Position numbers and translations under genes: made by a program
The notes under the pieces: generated by a model
Seen by the model: only the letters and a program-made list of their open reading frames with translations
The model's database searches: none
Told to the model about the DNA's origin: nothing
Shown here: positions 1 to 11,336 of the stretch, one piece after another
Layout of the letters: every line of letters begins with the position of its first letter
How positions within the stretch are numbered: position 1 is the first letter of the stretch
Assembly: GCA_023376005.1 (NCBI GenBank)
Contig: CM042152.1
Coordinates: forward strand, 89,873,740-89,937,739
Length of the DNA: 64,000 bases
From: Doryteuthis pealeii
Taxonomy: Eukaryota; Mollusca; Cephalopoda; Myopsida; Loliginidae
Reading direction: 5' to 3'

Positions 1-139
1 AAATGGAGCACCACACCTACCATTAGCTCCCCACTTTACCACATAACCCAAGATCTGCCGAGTTGGCAAGGGCTGATTTCAAATACAGAAACCTGTGGTT
101 CCTAAGCAGATGCTCTACTGACTGAGCTAAACTGGCCCT
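1..139 (-). mobile_element. S1 tRNA-derived SINE, cut by the window edge
   Basis: Reads on the minus strand as a tRNA-like head (A box near TTAGCTCAGT, degenerate B box) followed by the S1 middle domain. The 3' half lies outside the window; the duplicate at 40328-40514 shows more of it. Diverged from other S1 copies, so an old insertion. Confidence 0.75.
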
Positions 140-239
140 AATTATAACAAATTTTGATTTTTAAATCAGTAAAGTAAAATAATATATGTAATTTTAAATG
201 AGCCATTTATTTTTCATACCAAAAATTCTTTATATCCTG

Positions 240-641
240 TTGCAGGGGCGTAGAATACACTGACTGTATCCTTTGCAGAGGGGTAGACCCTCAACTACTA
301 ATTGATATTACAATTTAAAAAAAAAGAAGGAAAAAAGATTACCCCAAAAATGCTAAAAACTTTGCATTATGCAAATGCTTTTTTTAGTCCAAGTTATGTG
401 GATGGTTTTGTCTCCCTCCCCCCAATATTATGAATTAATCAGACCCTATCGCGAATGTGGAGTACCCCTTCATCACATTACTCCCAGTCCCTCTGACCTG
501 GAGTTGGTAGTAACCTGTTAGGACCCTTCTGGGGTTAAATAGAAATATGTGTTTAAAATTGAGGTACCCATGAAAATGAATAAAATGTCGTCGGCATAAA
601 ATTAATTCCAACAAGGGTTGAAATGCCGTAAAAAATCCATC
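240..641 (+). mobile_element. F2 retroposon, diverged subfamily
   Basis: The 5' part (240-296) matches the F2 start region around 'actgactg...gcagaggggta'. The 3' part (440-641) matches the F2 end (GTGGAGTACCCCTTCATCAC, then a Taa-rich stretch and 'atgccgtaaaa'). The middle is unrelated to other F2 copies, so this is a shorter or chimeric subfamily. Duplicate at ~40620-41010. Confidence 0.6.
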
Positions 642-769
642 CCATCAGACCATATCGGAATACATATGAAGAATCTTAGAATTATAGAAATTCGAAGAAA
701 TTACGCGATTCCAGTTCTCTGAAATGTAATGAATTTATTGCATTTTACTCATTTTATCATTTATATCGC

Positions 770-995
770 CCATTAGCGGGGTGGGGGGGGTTAGAATATG
801 CTTACTGTATCTCTTGTAGGTGGATAGACCACTAAAAGAGGGAGGGTCCTGGATATTACACTAAACTTCATCTGTATGGTGAGGCTGCATTCTGGAGATC
901 ACTTTATTGACATTTCTCATAGTTCCACTCTGACTTGGAGTGGTAGTAACTATTTAGGCTCCTACACATGGCCCAAATAGAATCTGTTTGCAACA
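770..995 (+). mobile_element. F2 retroposon, second diverged copy
   Basis: Starts with a G-run and 'ttagaatatgcttactgtatc', continues with the 'catctg.atggtgaggctgca' and 'ccactctgacttggagtggtagta' blocks diagnostic of F2, and ends near 'gcccaaatag'. Lacks the A-rich tail. Duplicate at ~41148-41355. Confidence 0.55.
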
Positions 996-2551
996 GTTAT
1001 TTGTATATGATATAAAACAGTGAACAAATTTCTTAAGACAACAAGCTCACACAGAAAAAAATTTACCAACATATACATACAAGTGTATGCAATATCTCTA
1101 ACCCTCTTGTCTAACATAATTAATTAGATTCCTAATATTATGTACAGTTAGACTTTAGAAATCAAAATGGTTGTTATAAGTTGTAGCCGAGGGCCTTGAA
1201 AGGATGAGTGACAAGGCTTGACCTTCATCCTGACTCCTTCCGGTTTAGATTTAGAAAGAGATGTTTAGTGAGATCGCGCAAAGCTTTACCACGGTGCGTA
1301 GTTCGTGTATGCACTCGGTGGCCGACTCAATCTGTGCAGGTTAGTCTGGTGGGGGATTCAGAATAAATATATGGATAAATTTCGTGTTTTTTTAATCCAT
1401 AATTCTGTTTATTCATAAGAACTAAAAAAAACTTACCAATGACACAGGCTACTGATTAAAGAGACATCCCCTCCAATGGCACAAAGCACCAGACACCTAC
1501 AAGGTTCCTCCAAGCTGAAGTTCAGATGCTAGATAGAGTATGCCTTAGAAGAATAGAATTAGAAAGTGTAAGTAAAGAAAGAGTGAGTATACAACACGTC
1601 TCTTGGCATAAATAACCCCTAGATGGTTCGGCCATACAATCAATCAATCAATCACTTATTTCTCCTAGCTCACTATACTTTGTCTTGTGATACAAAAACA
1701 ACCTTTTCCATTACTTTGATAGTTAAAAGTGCTTCATGATCATTCAACCATTGAGATCATACAGTTGGTATGTCAGACTTTGAACAGAAATGGAAAACTT
1801 TGAATGTTCTTTTTTAACTCTTGGCTGTTCCAGTTGGTTATAAAAAGATTGGTTAAATCCTTACTTAGTACGGGACATTAGAAATTTTTCCCATTGTATG
1901 TCACCCCGCTTGAAAGAAAAAATAAAATACTAAACAATCAAGGAATTAACCAGAATTTAATCGAAATTTTCAGAGAGTTTGAGTAGCATACATGAATAAA
2001 ATCTATAATCCACCAGTTATTTTATTTAAAGACCTTTACATTTTTTCAAGTCAATTAACTTTGAACCAGTTATGTATGTTTGTGAATCTTCGTGTTACAC
2101 CTAAAAAAACAAAGGGATCTTAATTTGCGTTTACCCCCCCCCCCCAAAAGTTTAAAACTGAAACCTGACAAAAATTGTAAAGGTTTTTTAAATAAAAAAC
2201 TGTGGCATTAATATCTTTTATTTCATTAATATTATCAACAACCCGAAAACTTCATTAAATTCGGTTTATTCCTGATTTTTAGTAATTTTTTTTCTCGGTG
2301 GATTGACAATATGATCGGTTGGAAATTATGTCTATTAAGTGGGATTCAACATGACATACATATTTTGGCTTTACGCCGGTTACCAGTTTCATTCCTGCGC
2401 TCCAGAATTTTTAGTTTTGACTTGGTCCATATTTATTTTAGTTCTGATTCCCGAGTATTTGCTTCAGTTTTGAGGCTTGCACCTCTCAAAATGTGGCTTT
2501 GCATACTTCATCCACAATATTTCAGAATAAAAACACCCCAGATACAAATTT

Positions 2552-2552
2552 N
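2552..2552. other. Single ambiguous base at a homology boundary
   Basis: The only isolated n in the window. Left of it the sequence follows block A; right of it the sequence is unrelated to the block A duplicate. The coincidence of an uncalled base with the end of homology suggests a contig join or local misassembly. 2553-2744 holds nothing recognisable. Confidence 0.6.
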
Positions 2553-2744
2553 GGAGAGATTGTCCTTATATGAAGGACCTCCAAAAAGTCCATTGTTTAA
2601 TAATACGATTTAGATATAGGAAATTGAATCAAAAAAATCTTATTATTTCAACCCAAGAAAAGATTAATCAATTTATTCTATTCAATAAATTAATACGATC
2701 ATAGTTAAAAACGAGCCCTAACCTATTGCTACAATAGCTACAAA

Positions 2745-3165
2745 TTCTACCATAGATAACTGTTGTGGGAATTAAAATAAGATTGAAATTAAAAAAATTA
2801 TAAAATAACAAACTCCCATGAGCCTTGCACCGGAAGAACCCTCCATGCTGCAATGTACAAGAAAAGGACTGACCTTCCGACCCCAAGATAATTTCTTGGC
2901 CATTCTAGTTTAGGCCTTAACTATGATGGCCAGTGAGATATTCTCTTGCCAGTCGTCCGGCTATGACCCGTGAATAAAGCCTAAGTTATAAACCACCTTC
3001 TGTCTTTCTTGTTCTTTTCATTCCTTGAATTCCTTCCTTTTCAGTGCAAACCACCAAATGAGATGGGGTTAAAAGGAAAACCCTACGAATGTAGCACCGA
3101 GAATAACCACACTACCTTTTAACCCTAAACCTCTTGCGCTCTGTTCTACCAATTCGGAATCCTAA
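2745..3165. repeat. F4 dispersed repeat, copy 1
   Basis: Direct copy of 5668-6055, sharing 'caaactcccatg', 'ccggaagaaccc', 'aaggactgac', 'ctatgaccc' and 'accaccaaatgagatggg' in the same order over ~400 bp. No terminal inverted repeats or coding potential seen. Family unknown to me. Confidence 0.7.
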
Positions 3166-3221
3166 AAAAATGTTTTCCTCCAAAGTGTTTCAAATAAATG
3201 ATTGTATATCTGTAACTGTAA

Positions 3222-3463
3222 GTAAAAAAAGTAACGTCGTTGGGGCGGCCCTAATGTCGGTATCAAGCCACGCAGCAAAGGGAGTATATCCCCCTTTTCA
3301 CTAGCGCTAGACCAAGGAGATTTTTAGCGTCTGAGGTGGGGCAACCCCACCTACCATCAGCGCCTTACTTTCCGCGCAGTTCCCTGTGCTACTTATACGC
3401 TGAGTTGGCGAGGGCAGGTATTCGAACTAGGAACCTTGTGGTTTCTGCCAACTGAGCTAACCC
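3222..3463 (-). mobile_element. S1 SINE
   Basis: Nearly full-length S1. The minus strand reads a tRNA-like head ('gttagctcagttgg', 'ggttcctagttcgaat'), the 'gctgatggtaggtg' middle, the 'ctccttggtctagcgct' block and the 'ccgacattagggccgcccc' tail. 3464-4074 after it is AT-rich with no gene seen. Confidence 0.85.
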
Positions 3464-4074
3464 TTTTCAAACTGAAATTTTGCAAAATCATCTAATTCTT
3501 GGTGATACTGAGAATATTTTTGACGTCTCAAGTCAGAAAAAAAGGTAAAATATATCATAGAGATTTAAAATTGTCTATTTTGATATTTTTTTTTTAATCT
3601 CTTCCAAGAAATATAAGTATTAATCCCTTCCTCAATGATTTCTTTCTCTAATAATACTTGTTAATGGAAAAAATAAATATCCCATGATTTTAAAGGTGTT
3701 GTTGGATTATCTGCCCTTGCCTGCAGGATGAATTTTCTAAGCACTTAAAGATGACATAAGTAGTTGCTATTGCTACAGGAGGAAAAAAAGGTGAGAACAT
3801 AGATCTCTTTTACTTTAGATGACTTAAGTGGAAAGGTGAGTGTTTTCACACATCCATGGAAGTCCCCTTCAGGGGGATTAGAGCCCTCATACCATTGGCA
3901 AATATATATGTAATTCACACAACCAAAATACAATCTTATCAAAATCTTTATCATCATAGAGCCCTGCCTCAAAGCTGAAATTGTTATATTAATTTCTCAC
4001 CGGGATCTAAAGTTGTTGTTTTTTTTTTTCAAGCAGTTTTATGTTTCCATTGAACAATTTTCTATTTAATGACA

Positions 4075-4912
4075 ACCATTTGAATACAATTTATGTGGTT
4101 TTTAACTATTTCTATCAAATACAAATAACTTATATACAATTATATGGTTTTAACTATATTCCTATCTAATACAATAATTTGTAAGATAATTATTATATGG
4201 TTTTAGACTATTCCTATCTAATACAAATAATTTGTAGATAATTATTATAATGAGTTTTTAACTATTCTATCTAATACAAATAATTTGGTAGAATAATTAT
4301 TATATGGTTTTAACTATTCTATCTAATACAGAAATAATTTGTAGATAATTATTAAATGGTTTTAACTATTTATCCTATCTAATACAAATAATTTGTAGAA
4401 TAATTATTATATGGTTTTAACTATTCCTATCTAATACAAATAATTTTGTAGATAATTATTATTGGTTTTAACTATTTCCTATCTAATAAAATAAAATAAT
4501 TTGTAGATAATTATTATATGGTTTTAACTATTCCTATCTAATACAAAATAATTTTGTAGATAATTATTATATGGTTTTAACTATTCCTATCTAATACAAA
4601 TAAATTTGTAGATAATTATTATATGGTTTTAACTATTCCTATCTAATCTAACTATCCCTAATACAAATAATTTGTAGATAAATTATTATATGGTTTTAAC
4701 TATTCCTATCTAATACAAATAATTTAATATACAATTATATGGTTTTAAACTATTCCCTATCTAATACAATAATTTATATACAATTATATGGTTTTAACTA
4801 TTCCTATCTAATACAAATATTTATATACAATTAATATGGTTTTTAAGTATTTTTATCAAATAAATTAATTTGTACACAATTATTGTATGGTTTCAACTAC
4901 TCCTGTCTAATT
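4075..4912. repeat. AT-rich minisatellite, unit about 52 bp
   Basis: About 16 head-to-tail units of the pattern 'ggttttaactattcctatct' + 'aatacaaataatttgtagat' + 'aattattatat'. Central units are most alike and flanking units more diverged. Many length differences are single-base changes in homopolymers. One unit near 4640-4670 carries a partial internal duplication. Confidence 0.92.
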
Positions 4913-4918
4913 ATAGCT

Positions 4919-5046
4919 AAGGGCTGGTTTAGCTCAGTCAGTAGAACATTCAGCTAGGAATCACAAGGTCCCTGATTCGATACAGGCCCTTGCCAACTCA
5001 GCATATGAGTAGCACATGGATCTGTGCGGCAAAGTGAGGAGCTAAT
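4919..5046 (+). mobile_element. S1 SINE, 3' truncated
   Basis: tRNA-like head with A box (TAGCTCAGTCAG) and B box (TGATTCGATAC), then 'ccaactcagcatatgagtag' and 'ggatctgtgcggcaaagtga'. Ends within 'ggagcta', without the second half of S1. It abuts the minisatellite on its left. Confidence 0.8.
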
Positions 5047-5113
5047 ATTTTGTGTGGTAATTACTTTTGTTTATTTGCAACTTTCAACACATGGTAGACA
5101 TGACAGTTCAAAA

Positions 5114-5166
5114 ATTGCACACAGTGTTTGATCTGAAGAAGCAACATCAAACACTGAATTCTGCAA
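5114..5166. other. Imperfect hairpin with 11-bp perfect inner stem
   Basis: CAGTGTTTGAT (5122-5132) and ATCAAACACTG (5146-5156) are perfect reverse complements around a 13-nt loop that contains CTGAAGA. An outer TTGCA/TGCAA pair extends the fold. No GAAA follows the loop motif, so it does not make a hammerhead. Confidence 0.5.
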
Positions 5167-5296
5167 CAATACTACGGAAGGTTTCCATAAACAAAATGCA
5201 CGCACAATACAGAGTTTAAAAAAAACACCAAAAAAACACACACACAAAAAGAAACGTGTTTGTTATGTTGCTCATACTATTTTATTGGGTGGCTGG

Positions 5297-5667
5297 TCTA
5301 GGGTTTGTTTGTTTTACGGCATATCAATCTTGGTGGATCATTTCATGCTGACAAAGTTTTGAAATAAAACTCATTTCCTGATAGACACTCAATTTTTTTA
5401 TAAACACATTTTTTTCTATTTAACCATAAATGGGACCCCTAACAGGTACTACCACTCAGGTCAGGGTGGATCTTGGAGCAATGGTTTTATGAAGGGGTGC
5501 TTCACATTCCTTAGACCTCCAGAACTGGAACCTCACCATCAGTTTTAACGTCATACCCAGGGCATGAAGATCCTCAGCAACTGCCTTCTAGCACATATAT
5601 GATAAAAGGGGTTGGGGCTTGCCATTAAGGGCAATAGGGGCTGGGACAATCATATAGGGTCTAGGGC
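5297..5667 (-). mobile_element. F2 retroposon, 5' truncated
   Basis: The A-rich 3' tail lies at the left as 'gtttgtttgttttacggcat'. Characteristic blocks follow: 'gggacccctaacaggtacta', 'tgaaggggtgcttcacattc', 'ccagaactggaacctcacca' and 'caatcatatagggtctaggg'. The 5' third is missing; F4 copy 2 starts where F2 stops. Confidence 0.85.
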
Positions 5668-6055
5668 TTGTGGGATTAAACTAAAATAAAATTAGAATAA
5701 AAAACAACAAAACTCCCATGGGCCTTCACCGGAAGAACCCCCCCCGCGCAGTGCAACAAAAAGGACTGACTCGCGACCCAAACAGAATCCCTCGGCCATT
5801 CGAATGTAGGCTGTAACTAGGTCTAGCAGATATTCCCTTGCTACAGGCGACTATGACCCAGTCAGTAAAGACTAAGTCATAAAACTACCTCCTGCCTTTG
5901 TATCTTTTTCGTTCCTTAAATTCCTTCTTTTCAGCGCGACCACCAAATGAGATGGGATTAAAGCAAAAACCCTAAGAACACACAGCAGAGAATATTCAGC
6001 TACATTTAACTCTTAACATCCTGTTGAGAATTCCAGAGCCCCATTCCTATGAGAA
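5668..6055. repeat. F4 dispersed repeat, copy 2
   Basis: Direct match to 2745-3165. Directly abuts the broken F2 element, so F4 may have inserted into it or shares its breakpoint. Unit boundaries are not sharp. Confidence 0.7.
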
Positions 6056-7577
6056 TTTGTTTTTAAAAAAGGCTAAAAATGATCCTTTTCATCTAAAGTT
6101 ACCCAAGATATTTCCATTAAATTAAAAACTTCTAAATATGTTTAATATTACATTTAAACAAAGTTTATTGTTTGGGGTGGATTAGGAAAATAAATGTAAC
6201 TTCCGGCCAGGCAGACTGAGGTGGTATAGGTTATCAAGAGTTAAACCTTAAAACACTCAAAACCTTTTTCTACCCCAGAAGCCTAAGTAAGGGCCAAAGT
6301 GGGAATGAGAATTGTGAAAGATTTTTAACAAATGATATGAAAATAATACTGACAGCAGGAAATGATTCAAGTAGATAAATTTAATTAAAAACAAGAGGCA
6401 ATTAATAAAGCAGCATTAACAGCTGATGATGGATGTCTGGATGAAATCCATACAGATGAATATGACAGCTAACTTAATAATATATGTCACTTAAAAGAAC
6501 GTTACGTGAATCAATATGCAGGAAAATGTAATTTAGAATTTTGTTGCAATGGAAACAGACATTTTCAAAAATCACAACCTCAAAGTGGCAGGAGATTAAA
6601 AAAAAAAACCTTTTGGAAAAATCTTTCTTTCTGAATATCTGAGTAGTATCGGGAAAATTATAGTTAAATAATCTACCCCTGGCACCAGGGGGTGAATCAC
6701 CAATATACGATATTGGCGCCAAAATTAAACGACAAAATTAAACTTGACGAAAGTCACTTATCGTGGGCCGTCAACCAGGCGAGTCGCTTTAGCAAGCACT
6801 CTCTTCATCCTCAGCACTTATCATATGAGCATTCAACAGGTGAGATGCGTTTTTTCCAGCACTCCCTTTACCTTGTCAAACAGCAAGTGGTTTCATCCAG
6901 CACCCCTTACCTTAAAATGTAATTCAATTGAAATTATTTTTAAAATAAAATGAAAACAATTGTAAGGCATTGTATAAATACTAGTCATCTTCAGGGCCCT
7001 TTTTTTTGTTGAATGAAGAAAAGGAAATTTAACATTTGACACAAGAAGTTCAACTAACGCTCGCGATCTGGACAGGAATGTCTTTTAAAAATTTGTTTAA
7101 TGAACGTATTTTGGTTTATGTATATCATCTGTGATATTCTGCAATAGAGTAAAATGAACCTGTTATTGAAATAATAAATGTAGATGATTCAATTTCAAAT
7201 TTCAATATTAAACCAGATTTTTTTTTCACTTAGCACATCCCTGCTCTCAAAAGCATTTTCATGTTAAGATGAATTGGCGAAATAGAAAAAGTTAACAAAA
7301 TAATGGGAAAACAGTTTTGGAGAAATATTTTTGGAGAAAATCTGATCAAATTTTCTTGAATGCACAAAGATGTGAATGTAACTTTGATAATTATTTGAAC
7401 AACAGCAATGATTCTTCTATCTCAGGAATTACAAAAAAAAAGTTGGAGTGTGGAATTTGCAATAACATAATCCAAAACAACTAAAGAGGATGTAAGTGTT
7501 TGAAAGAATTGGAGAGCATTCTTATGTATTAAAGAATATTGTTATAACAGAAATAGATATCTATCTTGATTCACAAT
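6056..7577. other. AT-rich stretch, no gene recognised
   Basis: Mostly AT-rich unique sequence. A more GC-balanced patch at 6670-6920 contains two small palindromes (arms CCCCTGG/CCAGGGG, then TTGGCGCCAA near 6711) and short open frames without recognisable protein features. I see no splice-flanked conserved exon. Confidence 0.5.
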
Positions 7578-9245
7578 TTTTACTAACACAATACACTTAC
7601 CAACAAAACAAATTAAAAAAGAAAAACAAAACACTTCAAAACAGAAACTAAGTTACTGATAATTGTAACATAACCCAATACATCCACTCACCAACAAAAC
7701 AAATTAAAAATAAAAAATAAAACACTTCGGAACAGAACCTAAGTTACGGATAATTGTAACATAACCCAATACATCCACTCACAAAACAAATTAAAAAGAA
7801 AAAACAAAAACACCTTGAAACAGAACCTAAGTTACTGAGAATTGTAACATAACCCAATACATCCACTCACCAACAAAATAAATTTTAAAAAATAAAACAC
7901 TACGAAACAGACCCTAAGTTACTGATAATTGTAACATAACAATACATCCACTCACCAACAAAACAAATTAAAAAATAAAAAATAAAAACACTTCGGAACA
8001 GAACCTAAGTTACGGATAATTGTAACATAACCAATACATCCACTCACCAAAACAAATTAAAAAGAAAAACAAAAACACCTTGAACAGAACCTAAGTTACT
8101 GAGAATTGTAACATAACCCAATACATCCACTCACCAACAAAATAAATTTTAAAAAAATAAAACACTACGAAACAGACCCTAAGTTACTGATAATTGTAAC
8201 ATAACCAATACATCCACTCACCAACAAAACAAATTAAAAAATAAAAATAAACACTTCGGAACAGAACCTAAGTTACGGATAATTGTAACATAACCCAATA
8301 CATCCACTCACCAAAACAAATTAAAAAGAAAAAAACAAAACACCTTGAAACAGAACCTAAGTTACTGAGAATTGTAACATAACCCAATACATCCACTCAC
8401 CAACAAAATAAATTTTTAAAAAATAAAACACTACGAAACAGACCCTAAGTTACTGATAATTGTAACATAACCCAATACATCCACTCACCAACAAAACAAA
8501 TTAAAAAATAAAAAATAAAAACACTTCGGAACAGAACCTAAGTTACGGATAATTGTACATAACCCAATACATCCACTCACCAAAACAATTAAAAAGAAAA
8601 AACAAACACCTTGAAACAGAACCTAAGTTACTGAGAATTGTAACATAACCCAATACATCCACTCACCAACAAAATAAAATTTTAAAAAATAAAACACTAC
8701 GAAACAGACCCTAAGTTACTGATAATTGTAACATAACCCCAATACATCCACTCACCAACAAAACAAATTAAAAAATAAAAAATAAAACACTTCGGAACAG
8801 AACCTAAGTTACGGATAATTGTAACATAACCCAATACATCCACTCACCAAAACAAATTTAAAAGAAAAAAACAAAACACCTTGAAACAGAAACTAAGTTA
8901 CTGAAGAATTGTAACATAACCGCAATACATCCACTCACCAACAAAATAAATTTAAAAAATAAAACACTTCGACAGACCCTAAATTTACAAAGAATTGTAC
9001 ATAACCCAATACATCCACTCACCAAAACAAAATAAATTAAAAATAAAACACAAACCAGTTTTGTTGTTAACATCACACCAAATTACTTAACTGATAATTG
9101 TCCATCCACTCAAAAAACAATTTAAAACATTTGAAACAGAACTTAGTTAGAATTGTAACATAACCCAATACATCCACTCACCAACAAAACAAATTAAAAA
9201 GAAAAAGAAAAACACTTCGAAACAGAAACTAAATTACTGACATCA
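7578..9245. repeat. Tandem satellite with three-monomer higher-order structure
   Basis: Monomers of about 88 bp share 'ctaagttac' + 'aattgtaacataacccaata' + 'catccactcacca' + an A-rich spacer. Three variants alternate in fixed order: one with 'cttcggaacag...ttacggataa', one with 'cttgaaacag...ttactgagaa', one with 'tacgaaacagaccc'. The 'cttcgga' variant recurs at about 7726, 7990, 8254, 8523 and 8790, giving a higher-order period near 266 bp. Edge units (7578-7720, 8940-9245) are irregular and more diverged. Confidence 0.93.
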
Positions 9246-9274
9246 ACCGATGTTAACCTGACAGTACCTTTATA

Positions 9275-9589
9275 ATGTTTTTTCAACCAATCAAATACCT
9301 TCCCCTCAAAACCCTTGAAAGTGAATTCGAGCCGATTCCTAACTATAAAACAGTTGACTTAAAGTTGATAAGTTGGTTGACTGTCGGGCTGGCACACAGG
9401 AGCGTCGCTTCACCAAGCCAAGATCAAGGAACTGCCATATCTCCAACCCACACCACACCCTGCATCGCACAGAACCAAGTCGTCGGCCAGAACAACATAC
9501 ATCCGCACTCATGCTGCCAGCCGACAAAGAAAAATACTTTCAGCCCACCTGACCTCATTTCATCGAGCGAAATAAGAATTATATTTTAA
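9275..9589 (+). CDS. Weak 104-codon ORF in a GC-richer island
   Basis: An open frame in a patch clearly richer in G+C than its AT-rich surroundings. The predicted product is rich in Pro, Ser, Thr and His and I recognise no domain. CCAAT and TATA boxes lie inside the frame, so the patch looks more like a promoter or LTR-like region than a protein gene. Confidence 0.12.
   Translation: MFFQPIKYLPLKTLESEFEPIPNYKTVDLKLISWLTVGLAHRSVASPSQDQGTAISPTHTTPCIAQNQVVGQNNIHPHSCCQPTKKNTFSPPDLISSSEIRIIF
9287..9350 (+). promoter_or_regulatory. CCAAT box plus TATA box, possible promoter
   Basis: CCAATCA at 9287-9293 and TATAAAA at 9344-9350 are 57 bp apart, the usual spacing of a pol II core promoter with an upstream CCAAT element. 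Transcription would run rightwards through GC-richer sequence. No downstream gene is recognised, so this may be a remnant LTR or chance. Confidence 0.3.
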
Positions 9590-9662
9590 CACACTCATGG
9601 TTCATTTATACATATTTATTTAAAAATTTAAAATTTTGCAAAGTACAGTTAATATCGTCATG

Positions 9663-9666
<4 letters not shown>

Positions 9667-9693
<27 letters not shown>

Positions 9694-9780
9694 AAAGTAA
9701 GCTTAATGAGTAATATAATATCTACCTAGGTTTCTCCTAATGGATCATCAGGATAATTCTGAATCTCTCTCTCTCACTCT

Positions 9781-9861
<81 letters not shown>
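9667..9861. repeat. (TA)n and (GA)n microsatellites
   Basis: (TA)n at 9667-9691, a 40-bp (TA)n at about 9784-9826, then (GA)n to 9861. They flank the hammerhead-like motif at 9719-9755, the same setting as other hammerhead-like motifs here. Confidence 0.95.
9719..9755 (-). ncRNA. Hammerhead ribozyme-like motif
   Basis: Minus strand, in order: helix I strand TATC; core CTGATGA; helix II TCC-ATTA-GGA; core GAAA; helix III A-CC-TA-GG-T; cleavage-site base A after U16.1; helix I return strand GATA. All invariant hammerhead core positions are present. Helix III is only three base pairs with a 2-nt loop, as in minimal metazoan type I hammerheads that act as dimers in Penelope-like elements and retrozymes. 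Activity is inferred, not shown. Confidence 0.6.
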
Positions 9862-9863
<2 letters not shown>

Positions 9864-10021
9864 ATTATCATCGCAACAATTCCTTTTGCTACCATACGCC
9901 TGCTTGTGATATTACAATATAGAAATACCTGAGTTACATGAATTGCTGAGAATGAGATGAGCTAGTCACTATATTGTTGAGAAATTAACTCGGGAAATCA
10001 ATTTCATGTAACTGAGTACAT

Positions 10022-10484
10022 GTCCTATTATCAGAAATTGGGTTATCTGCCCCTATCAGTTCCAGAGAACAGACCCAACAGGCAAAGGGAACACAACTAG
10101 CTGGCACTGGGAACAACATTTCAAGTAACAGCCGAATAAGGTCAACAAATACCGTCTTGGCACGTAAAGGGTAAGACCAGACGAACTAAAGGAACAACCA
10201 CCGAACCAACTGCAGAGACAACACGACACGAGTTAAGTTTCTTAAACCTCTACATACCTAATATCTCCGCTGAGCAAACATCTCTTATCGTTTAACAAAC
10301 TTTCACATACATTTCAAACACATGTTGTACCTCTTACAGACATTTAAACACCATTTGTATACTAACACATTTAACATTGCACCAATAAACTATTAACCCA
10401 ATTATATACTCTATAATTGCCTTGTCTCCTTTCCTTTACGACAGAGATACTATTTCACCCCAATATTTCTGTTATAATAAGGTA
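10022..10484. mobile_element. Candidate MITE with imperfect inverted termini
   Basis: The left end reads CCTATTATCAGAAATTGGG. The right end, reverse complemented, reads as the same string with four extra bases. The ~420-bp interior has no coding potential. Target duplication is not clear. 9862-10021 to its left holds nothing recognisable. Confidence 0.35.
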
Positions 10485-10990
10485 TGTCGATTTTAGAACT
10501 GTAACGTCTCCCATGCAGTGAAAGTTGCAAATTAACATAAAAAATTTCCACACAAAATATTTTCCTTGCAAACTTTACTGTCGTTTTAAAATGTTATCGA
10601 TGTTACATCTTAATTAATGAGGTAAAAAGCAGCATATCAGAGCTGTGGGTGATGATGGAGGAGATATTTTCAATTTGAATTCTAGTTACCATATCTTATT
10701 CATTTCATCTTAGTAAAATAAATTGACAACCTTTTGTTATGTAATCGCCGCCCAGCACCTATATTTGTGGCCTTGTGCCAGACTTAGAAAAATGTACTAC
10801 CGATTATCTTATATTACTGGGTGGTCTTTGTGGAATCACCGAAAAAGTAGTTAGGAAAGATATCATCTCTTTAACGAGAGAAAGGAGACGATAAGTCTAG
10901 ATTTAACAAAAAATTAGGATGAGTGACTCCAATAAGCCTTTGATCTTTAGGTTAGTGAACTCTGGTTGACCAGTGAGAATAGAACGAATC

Positions 10991-11072
10991 GAATATTCGA
11001 TTTAGTCCAGAAAGAGCTCGAAAGTTCTAGAGAAGGAAGCTTCTGGAAGATTATTTAGACACACTATATAAG
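10991..11072 (+). promoter_or_regulatory. Heat-shock elements and TATA box in the LTR
   Basis: GAA-nn-TTC modules lie at 10991-10998, 11020-11027 and 11036-11043; the last continues to GAA at 11046-11048, a perfect three-unit heat-shock element. TATATAAG follows at 11065. The spacing resembles animal hsp70 promoters. This predicts HSF-dependent, stress-induced transcription; the function is inferred. Confidence 0.55.
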
Positions 11073-11330
11073 AGCAGTTGGAGTCTGCGAGCAGAGCAGT
11101 TAGGGTCCGGGACCGGAGGCAGTTAGAGCCAGGAGGCCGTGCGTGGCAGTTGGCAGTTGATGAACTGATGTTGATAAATACTAAACCTGAGATGTAATAT
11201 TTTACACTGGACGAAGTTGAAAACATATTTTAAGTGTGAAGCCTGATAATTGGAACGAAGTTAAGAGCATCACTAAAAACATATTTAAGGAAGCTGACTA
11301 TCTCTCTCTCTCAATAACTTTCATTGAGAA

Positions 11331-11336
11331 AATAAA
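11331..11336 (+). terminator. Poly(A) signal in the LTR
   Basis: AATAAA about 260 bp downstream of the TATA box, consistent with the R-U5 end of an LTR. Confidence 0.5.

Larger units (their letters stand above)
1..2549. repeat. Block A, copy 1 of a segmental duplication
   Basis: Collinear with 40379-42740 over its whole length, beginning in the same SINE and passing through the same two F2-derived pieces. This copy carries many extra 1-2 nt insertions relative to the other, as an unpolished contig end would. Its last ~500 bases (2030-2549) also match 16685-17110. Homology stops at the single n at 2552. Between 996 and 2030 I see no gene, only unassigned AT-rich sequence with a short (CAAT)n run near 1640. 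Confidence 0.85.

Noticed and set aside
6705..6720. E2F site in TTGGCGCCAA palindrome
   Set aside because: A single short match with no promoter or gene nearby.
7578..9245. CRISPR-like regular spacing
   Set aside because: The whole unit repeats, with no unique spacers; this is eukaryotic satellite DNA.
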